Assembly: GCA_029975915.1 (NCBI GenBank)
Contig: JARKOC010000158.1
Location: 186,001 to 250,000, forward strand
From: Bryobacteraceae bacterium
GTDB lineage: Bacteria > Acidobacteriota > Terriglobia > Bryobacterales > Bryobacteraceae
DNA length: 64,000 nt
Direction of reading: 5' to 3'
In this document: positions 31,350-39,734 of the stretch, piece after piece
Position numbering within the stretch: the stretch's first letter is position 1
How the letters are laid out: each line of letters starts with the position of its first letter
Program-made: the position numbers and the translations under genes
Notes under the pieces: model-generated
What the model saw: only the letters and a program-made list of their open reading frames with translations
Told to the model about the DNA's origin: nothing
Database searches by the model: none

Positions 31350-31396
31350 GAAGGTGCGGCTAAGCCGGAGGATGCGCGCGGGAATAGAATGGACTC

Positions 31397-32725
31397 ATGT
31401 CCTTCTCACGTCGTCATTTTATCCTGCAATCGGCAGGCGCGGCCGCGATGCCCGCCCTGGCGCAAACGGGCGGGGCCAACAACAAGGTCCAGTTCGCCAC
31501 CATTGGCATCGGCGGCATGGGCTTTGGCGACACGGCCACAGCCGTTGCGACTCCGGGCACGAAGCTGGTGGCTGTCGCCGACATCTATGATGGCCGGCTC
31601 CGCCGCGCCAAGGAGATTTACGGGAACGATCTGGTGACCACCCGCGACTACAAGGAGATCTTGGCTCGCAAGGACATTGACGCCGTCATCGTTGCCACGC
31701 CCGATCACTGGCACGCCCAGATCGCGATCGAGGCCATGGAAGCAGGCAAGGACGTTTATGTCGAAAAACCCATGGTCCAGAAGCCAGAGGACGGCCTGAA
31801 GGTGCTTGCGGCGTCGCGCAAGACGGGGCGCATCGTGCAGGTGGGCAGCCAGCGCGTGTCGTCGATCGTCTACAAGAAGGCGCAAGACCTGTATCGAGCC
31901 GGCGCCATAGGCACGTTGAACATGGTCGAGGCGTGGTGGGACCGCAATTCGGCCATCGGTGCGTGGCAGTATTCGATTCCCACGGATGCCAGCCCCGAAA
32001 CCGTGGATTGGGACCGCTTCATTGGTTCGGCGCCAAAACGGCCATTTGAAGCGATCAGGCTCTTCCGCTGGCGGAACTATCAGGATTACGGCACTGGCGT
32101 CGCTGGAGACCTGTTCGTGCACCTGTTCAGTGGCCTCCACTACATCCTCGGCGCCAACGGTCCCGAGCGCATCTTCGCGTCCGGAGGACTGCGATTCTGG
32201 AAAGATGGCCGTGACGTTCCGGACGTTCTGATGGGCCTGTACGACTACCCGAAGACCGTTGCCCACCCTGCCTTCAACCTGTGTTTGCGGGTGAACTTCG
32301 TCAACGGCGCGGGCGAGACTTCGGGTTTCCGGTTTGTCGGCAGCGAGGGGGTGATGACCGTGGGCAGTGATGTCTCGGTCGTCCGGCAACCGCCCGAAAC
32401 CGAGCCCGGCACTTCGATCGGCACGTTCTCGAAGGCGACGCAAGAGCAGTACATGAAACAGTACCGGCTGAAATACCCGGTTCGCAAACCTACCGCGGCT
32501 GCCATGGGCGGCGTCAAGGAGGAGACTTACTCCGCCCCGCGCGGTTACTCGGATCACGCTGATCACCATGCCAACTTCTTCGCCGCCGTGCGCACGCGCA
32601 AACCGGTGGTGGAGGATGCGTTGTTCGGCATCCGCGCCGCAGGTCCTGCGCTGGTGTCCAACGCCAGTTATTACTCGGGCAAGATCCTCGAATGGGATCC
32701 GGTGAAGGCGCAGGTGAAGGGCTAA
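31397..32725 (+). CDS. Tat-exported Gfo/Idh/MocA-family oxidoreductase
   Basis: The 442-aa product starts MSFSRRHFILQSAGAAAMPALAQ, a twin-arginine signal. The Rossmann domain follows (FATIGIGGMGFGDTAT, dinucleotide loop; then ADIYDGRLRRAKEIYG), with the family motif YVEKPMV holding the conserved lysine. The second half is the GFO_IDH_MocA C-terminal fold. Substrates are probably sugars or sugar derivatives; Tat export of a folded NAD(P)-binding enzyme is common in this lineage. It lies 16 bases before a paralogue, as one operon. Confidence 0.85.
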   Translation: MSFSRRHFILQSAGAAAMPALAQTGGANNKVQFATIGIGGMGFGDTATAVATPGTKLVAVADIYDGRLRRAKEIYGNDLVTTRDYKEILARKDIDAVIVATPDHWHAQIAIEAMEAGKDVYVEKPMVQKPEDGLKVLAASRKTGRIVQVGSQRVSSIVYKKAQDLYRAGAIGTLNMVEAWWDRNSAIGAWQYSIPTDASPETVDWDRFIGSAPKRPFEAIRLFRWRNYQDYGTGVAGDLFVHLFSGLHYILGANGPERIFASGGLRFWKDGRDVPDVLMGLYDYPKTVAHPAFNLCLRVNFVNGAGETSGFRFVGSEGVMTVGSDVSVVRQPPETEPGTSIGTFSKATQEQYMKQYRLKYPVRKPTAAAMGGVKEETYSAPRGYSDHADHHANFFAAVRTRKPVVEDALFGIRAAGPALVSNASYYSGKILEWDPVKAQVKG

Positions 32726-32741
32726 GGAAAGAGGTACGGCA

Positions 32742-33998
32742 ATGCAATCAGCCAACGACAAAATCGGAATCGCCCTCATCGGCGCGGGCGGAATGGGAAA
32801 TGGCGACGTGAGAGATGCCCTGCTCAATCCCGGAGTTCATTTGGTCGCCGCCGCCGACATCTACGACGGCCGCCTGACCCGCATCAAGGAGGTTCACGGC
32901 TCGCACGTTTTCACCACGCGCGACTACCGCGAGATCCTCGCCCGGCGTGATGTCGACGCGGTCATCGTGGCTACGCCCGACCACCTTCACGCCACCGTTT
33001 CCATCGACGCGCTGAACGCCGGCAAGGACGTTTATTGCGAAAAGCCGATGGTGCAAAAGCTCGAAGAAGGCAAGCGCGTGATTGAAGCGGAGAAGAAAAG
33101 CGGGCGCATCTTCCAGGTCGGCAGCCAGTATGCCAGCGCGCTATCGTTCCACAAGATCGGCCAGTTACTCAAGTCCGGCGCTATTGGCGAGTTGAACATG
33201 ATCGAGGCCTGGCTGGACCGCAACACGGCCATGGGCGCATGGCAGTACTCCATAGCGCCTGACTCGACCCCGCAGAATACCGATTGGGACCGCTTCATCG
33301 CCCACGCGCCCAAGCGGCCGTTCGAGCCGATCCGCCTGTTCCGCTGGCGCAACTACCAGGATTACGGCACCGCTCTGGCCGGCGATCTCTATGTCCACCT
33401 GTTGACGGGCATTCACACCGCCACCGGGTCGATCGGGCCGAAGCGGATGTACTCAGCAGGCGGTATCCGTTACTGGAACGACGGCCGCGACGTACCGGAC
33501 ACGATGTTCGCCATCATCGAATATCCGAAAACCGAGGCCCATCCGGAGTTCACCTTCGCCATGCGCGTGAACTTCAAGAGCAGCGAGGCGCAGGAACGCT
33601 TCGGCTTTAAGTTCGTCGGCAGCGAAGGCACGATTCTGACCGACGTCGGCAGCGTGACGCTGTCGAAGCGGCCCCGGGCGCCCGAGCCGGGCTATACTAT
33701 CGACACTTTTCCGAAGGACCAGCAGACGGCGTTCCTGCGCGAGTACCGCAAGCAGTATCCGTGGCGCGAGCAGACCGTCGAGACGCTGGATACAACCAGC
33801 GAGCAGCGATGGGTGTCGTCGCGCGACGCGCACCGGGATCATGTGCGCAACTTCATCAATGCGGTCCGGACGCGCAAACCGCATTTCGAGGATGCCACGT
33901 TCGGATTCCGCGCGGCCGGTCCGGCGCTGCTATGCAACACGAGCTACTTCGAGAAGCGCGTGTGCACATGGGACGCTGAAACCATGACCGGCGGATGA
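32742..33998 (+). CDS. Gfo/Idh/MocA-family oxidoreductase (second copy)
   Basis: The 418-aa product is a close paralogue of the upstream gene: the blocks ALIGAGGMGNGDVRD, AADIYDGRLTRIKEVHG, YCEKPMVQKLEEG and PIRLFRWRNYQDYGTALAGDLYVHLLTG all recur. Unlike the first copy it has no Tat signal; it starts MQSANDKIGIALIGAGGMG. Either this copy acts in the cytosol or its signal was lost after duplication. AAAGAGG lies ahead of the ATG. Confidence 0.85.
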   Translation: MQSANDKIGIALIGAGGMGNGDVRDALLNPGVHLVAAADIYDGRLTRIKEVHGSHVFTTRDYREILARRDVDAVIVATPDHLHATVSIDALNAGKDVYCEKPMVQKLEEGKRVIEAEKKSGRIFQVGSQYASALSFHKIGQLLKSGAIGELNMIEAWLDRNTAMGAWQYSIAPDSTPQNTDWDRFIAHAPKRPFEPIRLFRWRNYQDYGTALAGDLYVHLLTGIHTATGSIGPKRMYSAGGIRYWNDGRDVPDTMFAIIEYPKTEAHPEFTFAMRVNFKSSEAQERFGFKFVGSEGTILTDVGSVTLSKRPRAPEPGYTIDTFPKDQQTAFLREYRKQYPWREQTVETLDTTSEQRWVSSRDAHRDHVRNFINAVRTRKPHFEDATFGFRAAGPALLCNTSYFEKRVCTWDAETMTGG

Positions 33999-34129
33999 TA
34001 ACCCGGACAACAAACAGAACTGCACTGTGCCTTCTCGTTAGGTCAAATGCATGCGTCGCCAAGTGGCGCTGCTGGATGCAGCGCCGGTTCTCGTGCCCAT
34101 TTTGCCTCACCGAGCGGCGCGCTGTGGGA

Positions 34130-34972
34130 TTATTTCTCAGCCACGATGAGTCTGTTGTGGTACATTCTCGCGAGCATGTCCCATGGCGCCAGTAGCGACG
34201 GTGATCGTAGCCGCATCCAACTCAGACAGTAGTTCAGGGTAAAGAAGAAAAAGGGTATGGCGTCTTCGCCACAATCCACGCCAACAAAGCCATCGTAGTC
34301 TCTACCTGGCGGCGTGAAGCCTCTCGTTCGTTCGGCCGGGTGCACTTTCAAGCGCATCAAGAGGTACCCTGGGTCCACGACACAAACGATGTCCGGCAGT
34401 TTTGTTCTGTTCGTAGGATCGGACGCAAACCTCTTGTTGAGAACAGAAAGCAGGGTGGAAGGAACCGCTCCACGCAGTGAAAGCACAGGGCAGATGTAAG
34501 GGTTCTTCACATCACGGTCGTAGTCAAATACCGTATCGAGGGGCACTCGGACATTCGGCGAGAAATCCAGCATGTCGGTTGCATCACGCCTCAGAGATTT
34601 CACGGAGAGCACATTCTCACAGCACATCTCAAGCGCAGCAGTATTCAACTCCGACTTGATTTCGATGGACCCATAGATCGACTCAGCGGGTAGCAGAACC
34701 CTCCGGTAGCCTCTCATCAACACGAGCGAGTCGATCGCGTCATAGAGGATGATATCCAGTTGCTTTGAACGAGTACCGTCCGAGGCGAACACCTCGCCTT
34801 TCGCCAACCCTACCCTGGGCGGTAGTAATGGGCGCAGGAACTTCTCTACTACTTCTTCACGAAGATCTCCTATATCCACTGACGCTTGGAGATGACTGGC
34901 GTACTCCTCTAGGCCAAGTTTCAGTTCTTTACTGAAAGACCGGACCGCTTCGACCAATGTTTCGGCTGACAT
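34130..34972 (-). CDS. DUF6602-type, PD-(D/E)xK nuclease-like protein
   Basis: The 280-aa product starts MSAETLVEAVRSFSKELK. After an N-terminal helical segment it shows the family block LREEVVEKFLRPLLPPRVGLAKGEVFASDGTRSKQLDIILYD followed by PAESIYGSIEIKSELN. D73 and E104-x-K106 have the spacing of a PD-(D/E)xK nuclease core. GAGAGG lies eight bases ahead of the ATG at 34972. The family is often found in defence and mobile regions; its role is unknown. A small basic protein gene and a toxin-antitoxin pair lie next to it. Confidence 0.65.
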   Translation of the reverse strand: MSAETLVEAVRSFSKELKLGLEEYASHLQASVDIGDLREEVVEKFLRPLLPPRVGLAKGEVFASDGTRSKQLDIILYDAIDSLVLMRGYRRVLLPAESIYGSIEIKSELNTAALEMCCENVLSVKSLRRDATDMLDFSPNVRVPLDTVFDYDRDVKNPYICPVLSLRGAVPSTLLSVLNKRFASDPTNRTKLPDIVCVVDPGYLLMRLKVHPAERTRGFTPPGRDYDGFVGVDCGEDAIPFFFFTLNYCLSWMRLRSPSLLAPWDMLARMYHNRLIVAEK

Positions 34973-35273
34973 GCGGGCACCTCTCCGACTAGGATTCCCG
35001 TCCACGAGGATCGCTGCGCCTCGCGGTGTATCCGTGACGATAGCACGGATGGAGAATCAGGAATGGCTAGACCCGAGCCGCGTCAGGGCGGTGAATGATC
35101 GGCGACTCAATTCGCTACGCGGTTGTTGATGCGGGAGTGACGTTCACGAACATTCAGGTCCAGCGGTACTATATCTGCCCTATTTCCAGCAGTTAGCTCA
35201 ATATCTCGTAGTGCGGTGGCGATTGCATGAGATAATAGAGGTATAAAGACTTCAAAGAAAGGAGGATGGTGAC
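34973..35273. other. 301 bp without a gene, probable divergent promoter region
   Basis: The stretch separates the DUF6602 gene (minus) from the small gene at 35274 (plus). A/T-rich segments near 35200-35247 (GATAAT at 35231, TATAAA at 35242) could be a -10 element for the small gene, with no clear -35. Nothing else is evident. Confidence 0.35.
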
Positions 35274-35405
35274 GTGCCCAAGAACGAGAAAACCTCGGCT
35301 CGGGTTGCCAGCACTGCTGCCCGCTTGCTCAGCAACCCGAAGACCCCGAAGCCGGTTCGCTCCGTTGCTGCTTCTGCCCTGACCCAGAAGCCAGGCAAGA
35401 AGTAG
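35274..35405 (+). CDS. 43-aa basic protein with KTS-x-RVAS motif
   Basis: GTG starts a 43-aa product: MPKNEKTSARVASTAAR, then LLSNPKTPKPVRSVAASALTQ, ending KPGKK. A very strong ribosome-binding site (AAAGGAGG) lies seven bases upstream and a strong terminator follows the stop, so this is an independent gene. The pattern KTS-x-x-VAS-x-A-x-x-L-x-x-P-K and S-V-A-A-S-A-L-x-Q is one I have seen in small conserved proteins of Proteobacteria; their function is not known to me. It is rich in lysine and alanine, likely helical, with no membrane segment. Confidence 0.7.
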   Translation: MPKNEKTSARVASTAARLLSNPKTPKPVRSVAASALTQKPGKK

Positions 35406-35415
35406 CTGCTTGTTA

Positions 35416-35451
35416 CCTCTGGCGCTGTTCCAGCAGTGCCAGAGGCCTTTT
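35416..35451 (+). terminator. intrinsic terminator of the 43-aa gene
   Basis: CCTCTGGC-G-CTG pairs with CAG-T-GCCAGAGG across a 6-nt loop (one G-T wobble), followed by CCTTTT. It starts 11 bases after the stop codon at 35405. Confidence 0.8.
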
Positions 35452-35737
35452 CAATCTATCACAGCGGGCCGGATGATGTGTGGCGAAGCGCTCGCGAAGG
35501 AGGCGATGAAGAATACGCCCGGAGAGACATGGGTTTGGGTGCCCCGATCCCCGTGACCGTCATGAATCCTGTCGGCACTCTTGGCTTGCTGCCCCAAGCT
35601 GACGGGGACCGGTTCCTCCGCCGGAGCGCGCGGCTATCTCACTACCCTTGAACTAGCACCTCCCGCCACGCGAGGCTCCTGTTGACTTACCTCCGCTACA
35701 CCCGCTCCCTGTTAGACTGAGAATCGAGAGGCCACTC

Positions 35738-35950
35738 ATGGAACGCGCTTCGATCATCGTCAGCGACCCCGAGATCCTTGGCGGCACCCCGTGCTTCCGG
35801 GGGACCCGCGTCCCGGTCGATTCCTTGATCGACTATCTCGAAGCCGGCGACACTCTGGACGAGTTCCTAGACAACTTCCCGTCGGTCACCCGCGAGGCGG
35901 CCATTGCCGCGCTTGAGGAGGCGAAGGCCCTTCTCACCAGTCCCCGATGA
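35738..35950 (+). CDS. DUF433 antitoxin
   Basis: The 70-aa product reads MERASIIVSDPEILGGTPCFRGTRVPVDSLIDYLEAG, the signature of DUF433 (IxxdPxixGGkPcirGTRipV), with a helix-turn-helix-like core and a C-terminal helix for the toxin. It would bind both DNA and toxin. The stop overlaps the start of the next gene by four bases (ATGA), the standard layout of a type II toxin-antitoxin operon. Confidence 0.88.
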   Translation: MERASIIVSDPEILGGTPCFRGTRVPVDSLIDYLEAGDTLDEFLDNFPSVTREAAIAALEEAKALLTSPR

Positions 35951-36273
35951 AGATCCTCATCGACGAGAATCTGCCGCGCAAACTCGCCACGCACCTGCAA
36001 GGTCATGAATGCCTCACCGTCGCTGAATGCGGCTGGTCAGGGAAGAAGAACGGTGAGTTGCTCGAGTTGGCCGATTCGCTGTTCGATGTCCTCTTAACCC
36101 TCGACAAGAACCTCCCCTACCAACTGGATCTGAGTTCAGGGCGGATCGCGATCCTGATCATCCGCGCTCGGTCGAACCGGATTCAGGACATCATGCCGCT
36201 CATTCCGCAGTGCCTTGCCGCGCTGGCGCGTATCCGGCCGCGGCAAGTGATTCGCGCAGGCACGCCGGGGTGA
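35947..36273 (+). CDS. DUF5615 PIN-like toxin
   Basis: The 108-aa product begins MKILIDENLPRKLATHLQGHECLTVAECGWSGKKNGELLELA and continues VLLTLDKNLPYQ. The DEN motif at residues 6-8, and the later D of TLDKNL, are the acidic metal ligands of a PIN-type RNase (DUF5615/Mut7-C-like). It is translationally coupled to the DUF433 gene. The target RNA is unknown. All visible catalytic acids are intact. Confidence 0.85.
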   Translation: MKILIDENLPRKLATHLQGHECLTVAECGWSGKKNGELLELADSLFDVLLTLDKNLPYQLDLSSGRIAILIIRARSNRIQDIMPLIPQCLAALARIRPRQVIRAGTPG

Positions 36274-36465
36274 CTTCACTCGCGGCCGATCGATCCCCGT
36301 GGCGCAGGCGCATTTCGCCTGCCGTCTCGACACTCGTGTCGCGACCTGGGGCGCGAACAGAGGTCGCGCCCTCCGTCCATCACGCGCGACCAGAAGTAGC
36401 GGGTACACCCCTCGCTGCCACCGGCAATATTGCCGCGGCGCTCCCGGTTGCTACACTAGCCCGAT

Positions 36466-37059
36466 ATGTGGATGAAACTGCTGCGACGGGTCCATCTCTA
36501 TGCCGGCCTGTTTCTGGCGCCGTGGGTCCTCATGTATGCGCTAAGCACCATCGCGATGAACCACCGGGCGCTGTTTCAGGACAAAGGCGAGGCGGCGACC
36601 CAATGGCACAAACGCTCCGAGCACGTATTCCGGGGAGCGTTTCCCTCAGACGCTTCGCCCCAACTCCAGGCCCGGACCATCCTCGCCTGGCTCGGCATGG
36701 AGGGCGCACACAACGTACGCTGGCAGGCGCAACAGGGCACTCTGGACATCCAACGCCAGCGGCTTATCGATCCGGTCCGCATCACATTCACCCCCGCCAG
36801 CAACCGCGTCGTCGTCGAAGGCCAACCTGCAAAGACTTCAGCGCTGCTTGAACGCTTGCACCGCCGCCGCGGGTACGAGCGCGACCATGCGGTTGACGAC
36901 ATCTGGGCGTTCATCGTCGATGCCTTCATTGTCGTGATGCTGTTCTGGGTCTTATCCGGATTTGTTCTCTGGTGGCAGATGAAGGTCACCCGGCGGTTGG
37001 GACTGGCCTTCGCACTGGGCGGTGCGGCCATCTTTGCCTTCTATACAGCGGTCCTCTAG
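36466..37059 (+). CDS. PepSY-associated TM-type membrane protein, copy 1
   Basis: The 197-aa product starts MWMKLLRRVHLYAGLFLAPWVLMYALSTIAMNH, a first TM helix with the R-x-x-H-L-Y-x-G pattern of the PepSY-associated TM family. A soluble domain of about 100 residues follows (with SERV-type turns near 45-140), then two TM helices (AFIVVMLFWVLSGFVLWW and LAFALGGAAIFAFYTAVL). It has a tandem paralogue nine bases downstream. Members sit beside iron-uptake or ferric reductase genes elsewhere; none is evident here. Confidence 0.72.
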   Translation: MWMKLLRRVHLYAGLFLAPWVLMYALSTIAMNHRALFQDKGEAATQWHKRSEHVFRGAFPSDASPQLQARTILAWLGMEGAHNVRWQAQQGTLDIQRQRLIDPVRITFTPASNRVVVEGQPAKTSALLERLHRRRGYERDHAVDDIWAFIVDAFIVVMLFWVLSGFVLWWQMKVTRRLGLAFALGGAAIFAFYTAVL

Positions 37060-37068
37060 GAGGCAGGC

Positions 37069-37671
37069 ATGGAATTCCAACACCTCAACCGCCGCCTTCA
37101 CCTCTACCTCGGCTTGGCTCTCTCGCCTTGGATTCTGCTCTACGCGGTCAGTTCCATTCCGTTCAGCCATGGCCGGTTCTTCGAGGACCTGGACAAGGCG
37201 AAAGGCCGGCCGAACTGGACCCGCCGCGCCGAGATTCCCTTCGACGCGCCGGTTCCGCGGGAAGACTCGGAACTGCGCGCGTTCGGCTTACGCATCATGC
37301 GGACAGCCGGGCTCCAAGGCGCGTTTGGCGCCTACCGCCAGGGCCCGTCACAGATCAACGTCTACAGCCATAGCGTCTGGAATTCGACACAGGTTAAATA
37401 CCTCGTGGAGGAGAAAAAACTCATTGTGGAGGACAAGCGCTTCCGCTGGGACCACATGCTCACCGGCTTCCACGCCAAGGGCGGTTTCGAGCAGGAAAGT
37501 TGCCTCCACGATTCGTGGGGCGTCGTCGTTGACCTCGTCTCGCTCGGCTTGATCCTATGGGTCGCCAGCGGTCTTTATATGTGGATTCCGATGCGCAACC
37601 TGCGCCGGTCCGGGCTGTTTGCGCTGGCCGCCGGGGCGCTCAGTTTCGGCGCGCTCCTCTGGCTATTGTGA
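37069..37671 (+). CDS. PepSY-associated TM-type membrane protein, copy 2
   Basis: The 200-aa product begins MEFQHLNRRLHLYLGLALSPWILLYAVSSIPFSH, mirroring copy 1 in layout: one N-terminal helix, a soluble domain, then two helices (LGLILWVASGLYMWIP and FALAAGALSFGALLWLL). AGGAGG precedes the ATG by a few bases. The two probably form a heteromeric membrane unit, each giving half of a usual PepSY_TM array. This is inference from topology. Confidence 0.72.
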   Translation: MEFQHLNRRLHLYLGLALSPWILLYAVSSIPFSHGRFFEDLDKAKGRPNWTRRAEIPFDAPVPREDSELRAFGLRIMRTAGLQGAFGAYRQGPSQINVYSHSVWNSTQVKYLVEEKKLIVEDKRFRWDHMLTGFHAKGGFEQESCLHDSWGVVVDLVSLGLILWVASGLYMWIPMRNLRRSGLFALAAGALSFGALLWLL

Positions 37672-37679
37672 GCGCGGCC

Positions 37680-39089
37680 TCACACGCGCGCCAGCGGCAG
37701 TTTCAGTAGTGAAGCGGCCTTCTCTATCGCGCCCGCCTGCTGGCCCACACCCAACGCGCAATGGTGGGTCGGCGCTTCCCGGCACCACCGGTTCACGAAC
37801 TCCGCCGGGCCGAGATTGAACCGGATTCTCGAATTCGTGTTGCCGATCTTCAGCACCGGGCCGGGAAGCGAGGCGCCCTCCGCCGTGATCATCTTCAGGC
37901 TGCCTTGCCGCGTTTGCGTTATCGCAAGCAGTGTGACATCGCCCGTGCGCACTTTGCACTCAACGCTCACGCCATGGCCGCGCTTGCCATGGAACAGACC
38001 AAGACCGCGCAGCACCGGGCTGCCCTCAGCGATGCTCAAGTGCATCGGCCCGTCGTGGCCCATCAGCACGAAGCCCTCACTGAAATCCATCGCGTAGAAT
38101 TCGGTGAACGACCCGCCCGCGCCCAGGCCGTTCATAAGCATCATCGCCAGACACGTTTTTAGATCGCCCTCACCGCTGGCAGCCACGCCCCGGGCGGTCA
38201 AAAGCGAATTGCCTAGGATCAGGCTGGCGCCCAGCCTCTCGTACTCGTTTCCGTCCAGACCGCGATAGTAATAGGTCAACCCGTTCAGGCCGAAATCGGC
38301 CACCAGGCGGTCCAGCCCGCACGCCACTGCCGCTGCCCATTCCAGAGACTCGTCTGCACAGTCGACGATTTCGAAGACCGCGCGCGTGTGATCGAGCTTA
38401 GCCGAGATCTCGCCCGGCGTAACCTGGCTCACCCGCTTATCCAGGTCGCACATTTCGAGAACTTCTATGTGGGCTCCGGTCTGCGCGCTCACCATGGTGA
38501 AGTCCGAGTACAAGTCCAGCATGCCCGGATAGGTGTGCCCAATAAAACCGACCCTGGCTTGGTTCAGCCCGCGGACGGCCGCCGCCGCCTTCACCCATTC
38601 GCCGATCTCGTTCCATGGCGCATGCTGGCCGCGTAGCGTCCCCGAGACGACCCGGAAGTCGATTCCCGCCCGCTCGAACGCGTTCGAGATTTCGGGCACG
38701 CAGCAGGCCGAGCAGTTGGCCAGCCATTCGCCGGTATCGGTGTTCTCGTAGTCCAGCGCGTCGCAGGGCTGGAGATTCAAGACAAGCGTCGGGACCCGCG
38801 CCAGTTGCACCGCCGGCAGGACCTGCGAAGAAGTCGCGTACGTCCCCACATAGCAGACCATCAGGTCAGGGAGCGCCTTCGCAAACATCTCGCCGGCCTC
38901 GCGCGCCCGCTGCGCCGTATCTACCAGGCCTGCTGAGACCACCTCGGCTCCGGTCTGGCTGAGTTTGGCCTCCACTTCTGCCTGGTAGCCTTCCAGCCTC
39001 TCCTTGAGACCAGGGAACTGTGCCCAATAGGCATGCAACCCTATGCCGAAGACCCCGATCCGGCCTCTTACCCTTGACTCGTTCTGCAT
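37680..39089 (-). CDS. L-arabinose/L-fucose isomerase-type sugar isomerase
   Basis: The 469-aa product has the N-terminal Rossmann-like domain of the fucose/arabinose isomerase family (GVFGIGLHAYWAQFPGLKERLEGY) and a middle block with DFGLNGLTYYYRGL and LTARGVAASGEGDLKTCLAMMLMNGLGAGGSFTEFYAMDF. The E and H residues that bind Mn2+ are likely within GEGDLKT and EFYAMDF and the downstream HDGPMH. Substrate cannot be told from sequence. GGAGG lies ten bases ahead of the ATG. It is divergent from the MarR gene, which may control it. Confidence 0.75.
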   Translation of the reverse strand: MQNESRVRGRIGVFGIGLHAYWAQFPGLKERLEGYQAEVEAKLSQTGAEVVSAGLVDTAQRAREAGEMFAKALPDLMVCYVGTYATSSQVLPAVQLARVPTLVLNLQPCDALDYENTDTGEWLANCSACCVPEISNAFERAGIDFRVVSGTLRGQHAPWNEIGEWVKAAAAVRGLNQARVGFIGHTYPGMLDLYSDFTMVSAQTGAHIEVLEMCDLDKRVSQVTPGEISAKLDHTRAVFEIVDCADESLEWAAAVACGLDRLVADFGLNGLTYYYRGLDGNEYERLGASLILGNSLLTARGVAASGEGDLKTCLAMMLMNGLGAGGSFTEFYAMDFSEGFVLMGHDGPMHLSIAEGSPVLRGLGLFHGKRGHGVSVECKVRTGDVTLLAITQTRQGSLKMITAEGASLPGPVLKIGNTNSRIRFNLGPAEFVNRWCREAPTHHCALGVGQQAGAIEKAASLLKLPLARV

Positions 39090-39249
39090 ATTGAAAGACC
39101 TCCGGAACTATTCCGTCGAAGCCATAGCATCACTTCTGCACGGTCCTGCATCCTCAGATGATCACGACTAGAAACGCCTAATGTATCAGCGGCCGGAGGC
39201 GGCTTGGCTTTTTCTTGATCGATCATTTGTTTACCGCTAATCTAGTCTA

Positions 39250-39723
39250 ATGACGGAGAACGAGCCCTCGCTCTGCGAAAACGCCATGGAGCGCCAGCCG
39301 CGCCCAGCGCGGGAAGAAGTGATCCCGGAGTTGCTCCGCACGGCGGATGTCGTGCGCCGGCGAATCGCCTCGGTGCTTGCCCCATTCCGCGTCACTCCAC
39401 AGCAGTACAACGTCCTGCGCATCCTGCGCGGCGCCGGTCCCATGGGTTTGCCGACGCTGGAGATCGGCGAAAGGCTCCTCGAGGAAACGCCGGGCATCAC
39501 CCGCCTGATTGATCGCATGGATACGCACGGCTGGGTCATTCGCGAACGCTCGCGCGAGGACCGCCGCCAAGTGATCTGCCGCCTCACCCCAGCCGGGAAT
39601 GATTTATTGACACAACTCGACCCTATCGTCGCAGGTGCACCCGATGCTGTATTGAACCATCTCCCGGAAACTTCGGTCCGGCAGTTACGAACCATTCTCG
39701 CTCGCATCCGCCAGACCGGCTGA
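39250..39723 (+). CDS. MarR-family transcriptional regulator
   Basis: The 157-aa product has the winged helix of MarR proteins: FRVTPQQYNVLRILRGAGPMGLPTLEIGERLLEETPGITRLIDRMDTHGWVIRERSREDRRQVICRLT, with the wing residues D-R-R-Q. It is a dimeric one-component regulator of nearby genes or of efflux. The 160-bp gap to the divergent isomerase gene (start 39089) would hold both promoters and a palindromic operator, though I see no strong palindrome. Confidence 0.88.
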   Translation: MTENEPSLCENAMERQPRPAREEVIPELLRTADVVRRRIASVLAPFRVTPQQYNVLRILRGAGPMGLPTLEIGERLLEETPGITRLIDRMDTHGWVIRERSREDRRQVICRLTPAGNDLLTQLDPIVAGAPDAVLNHLPETSVRQLRTILARIRQTG

Positions 39724-39734
39724 GTCTTCCGGCT

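Noticed and set aside
31406..32827. 473-aa open frame on the minus strand opposite the first Gfo/Idh/MocA gene
   Set aside because: It mirrors the codons of a clear gene on the plus strand; its composition (His, Arg, Val-rich) is that of a GC-driven shadow.
35436..35651. 71-aa frame after the 43-aa gene
   Set aside because: Its start lies inside the terminator stem and no ribosome-binding site is present.
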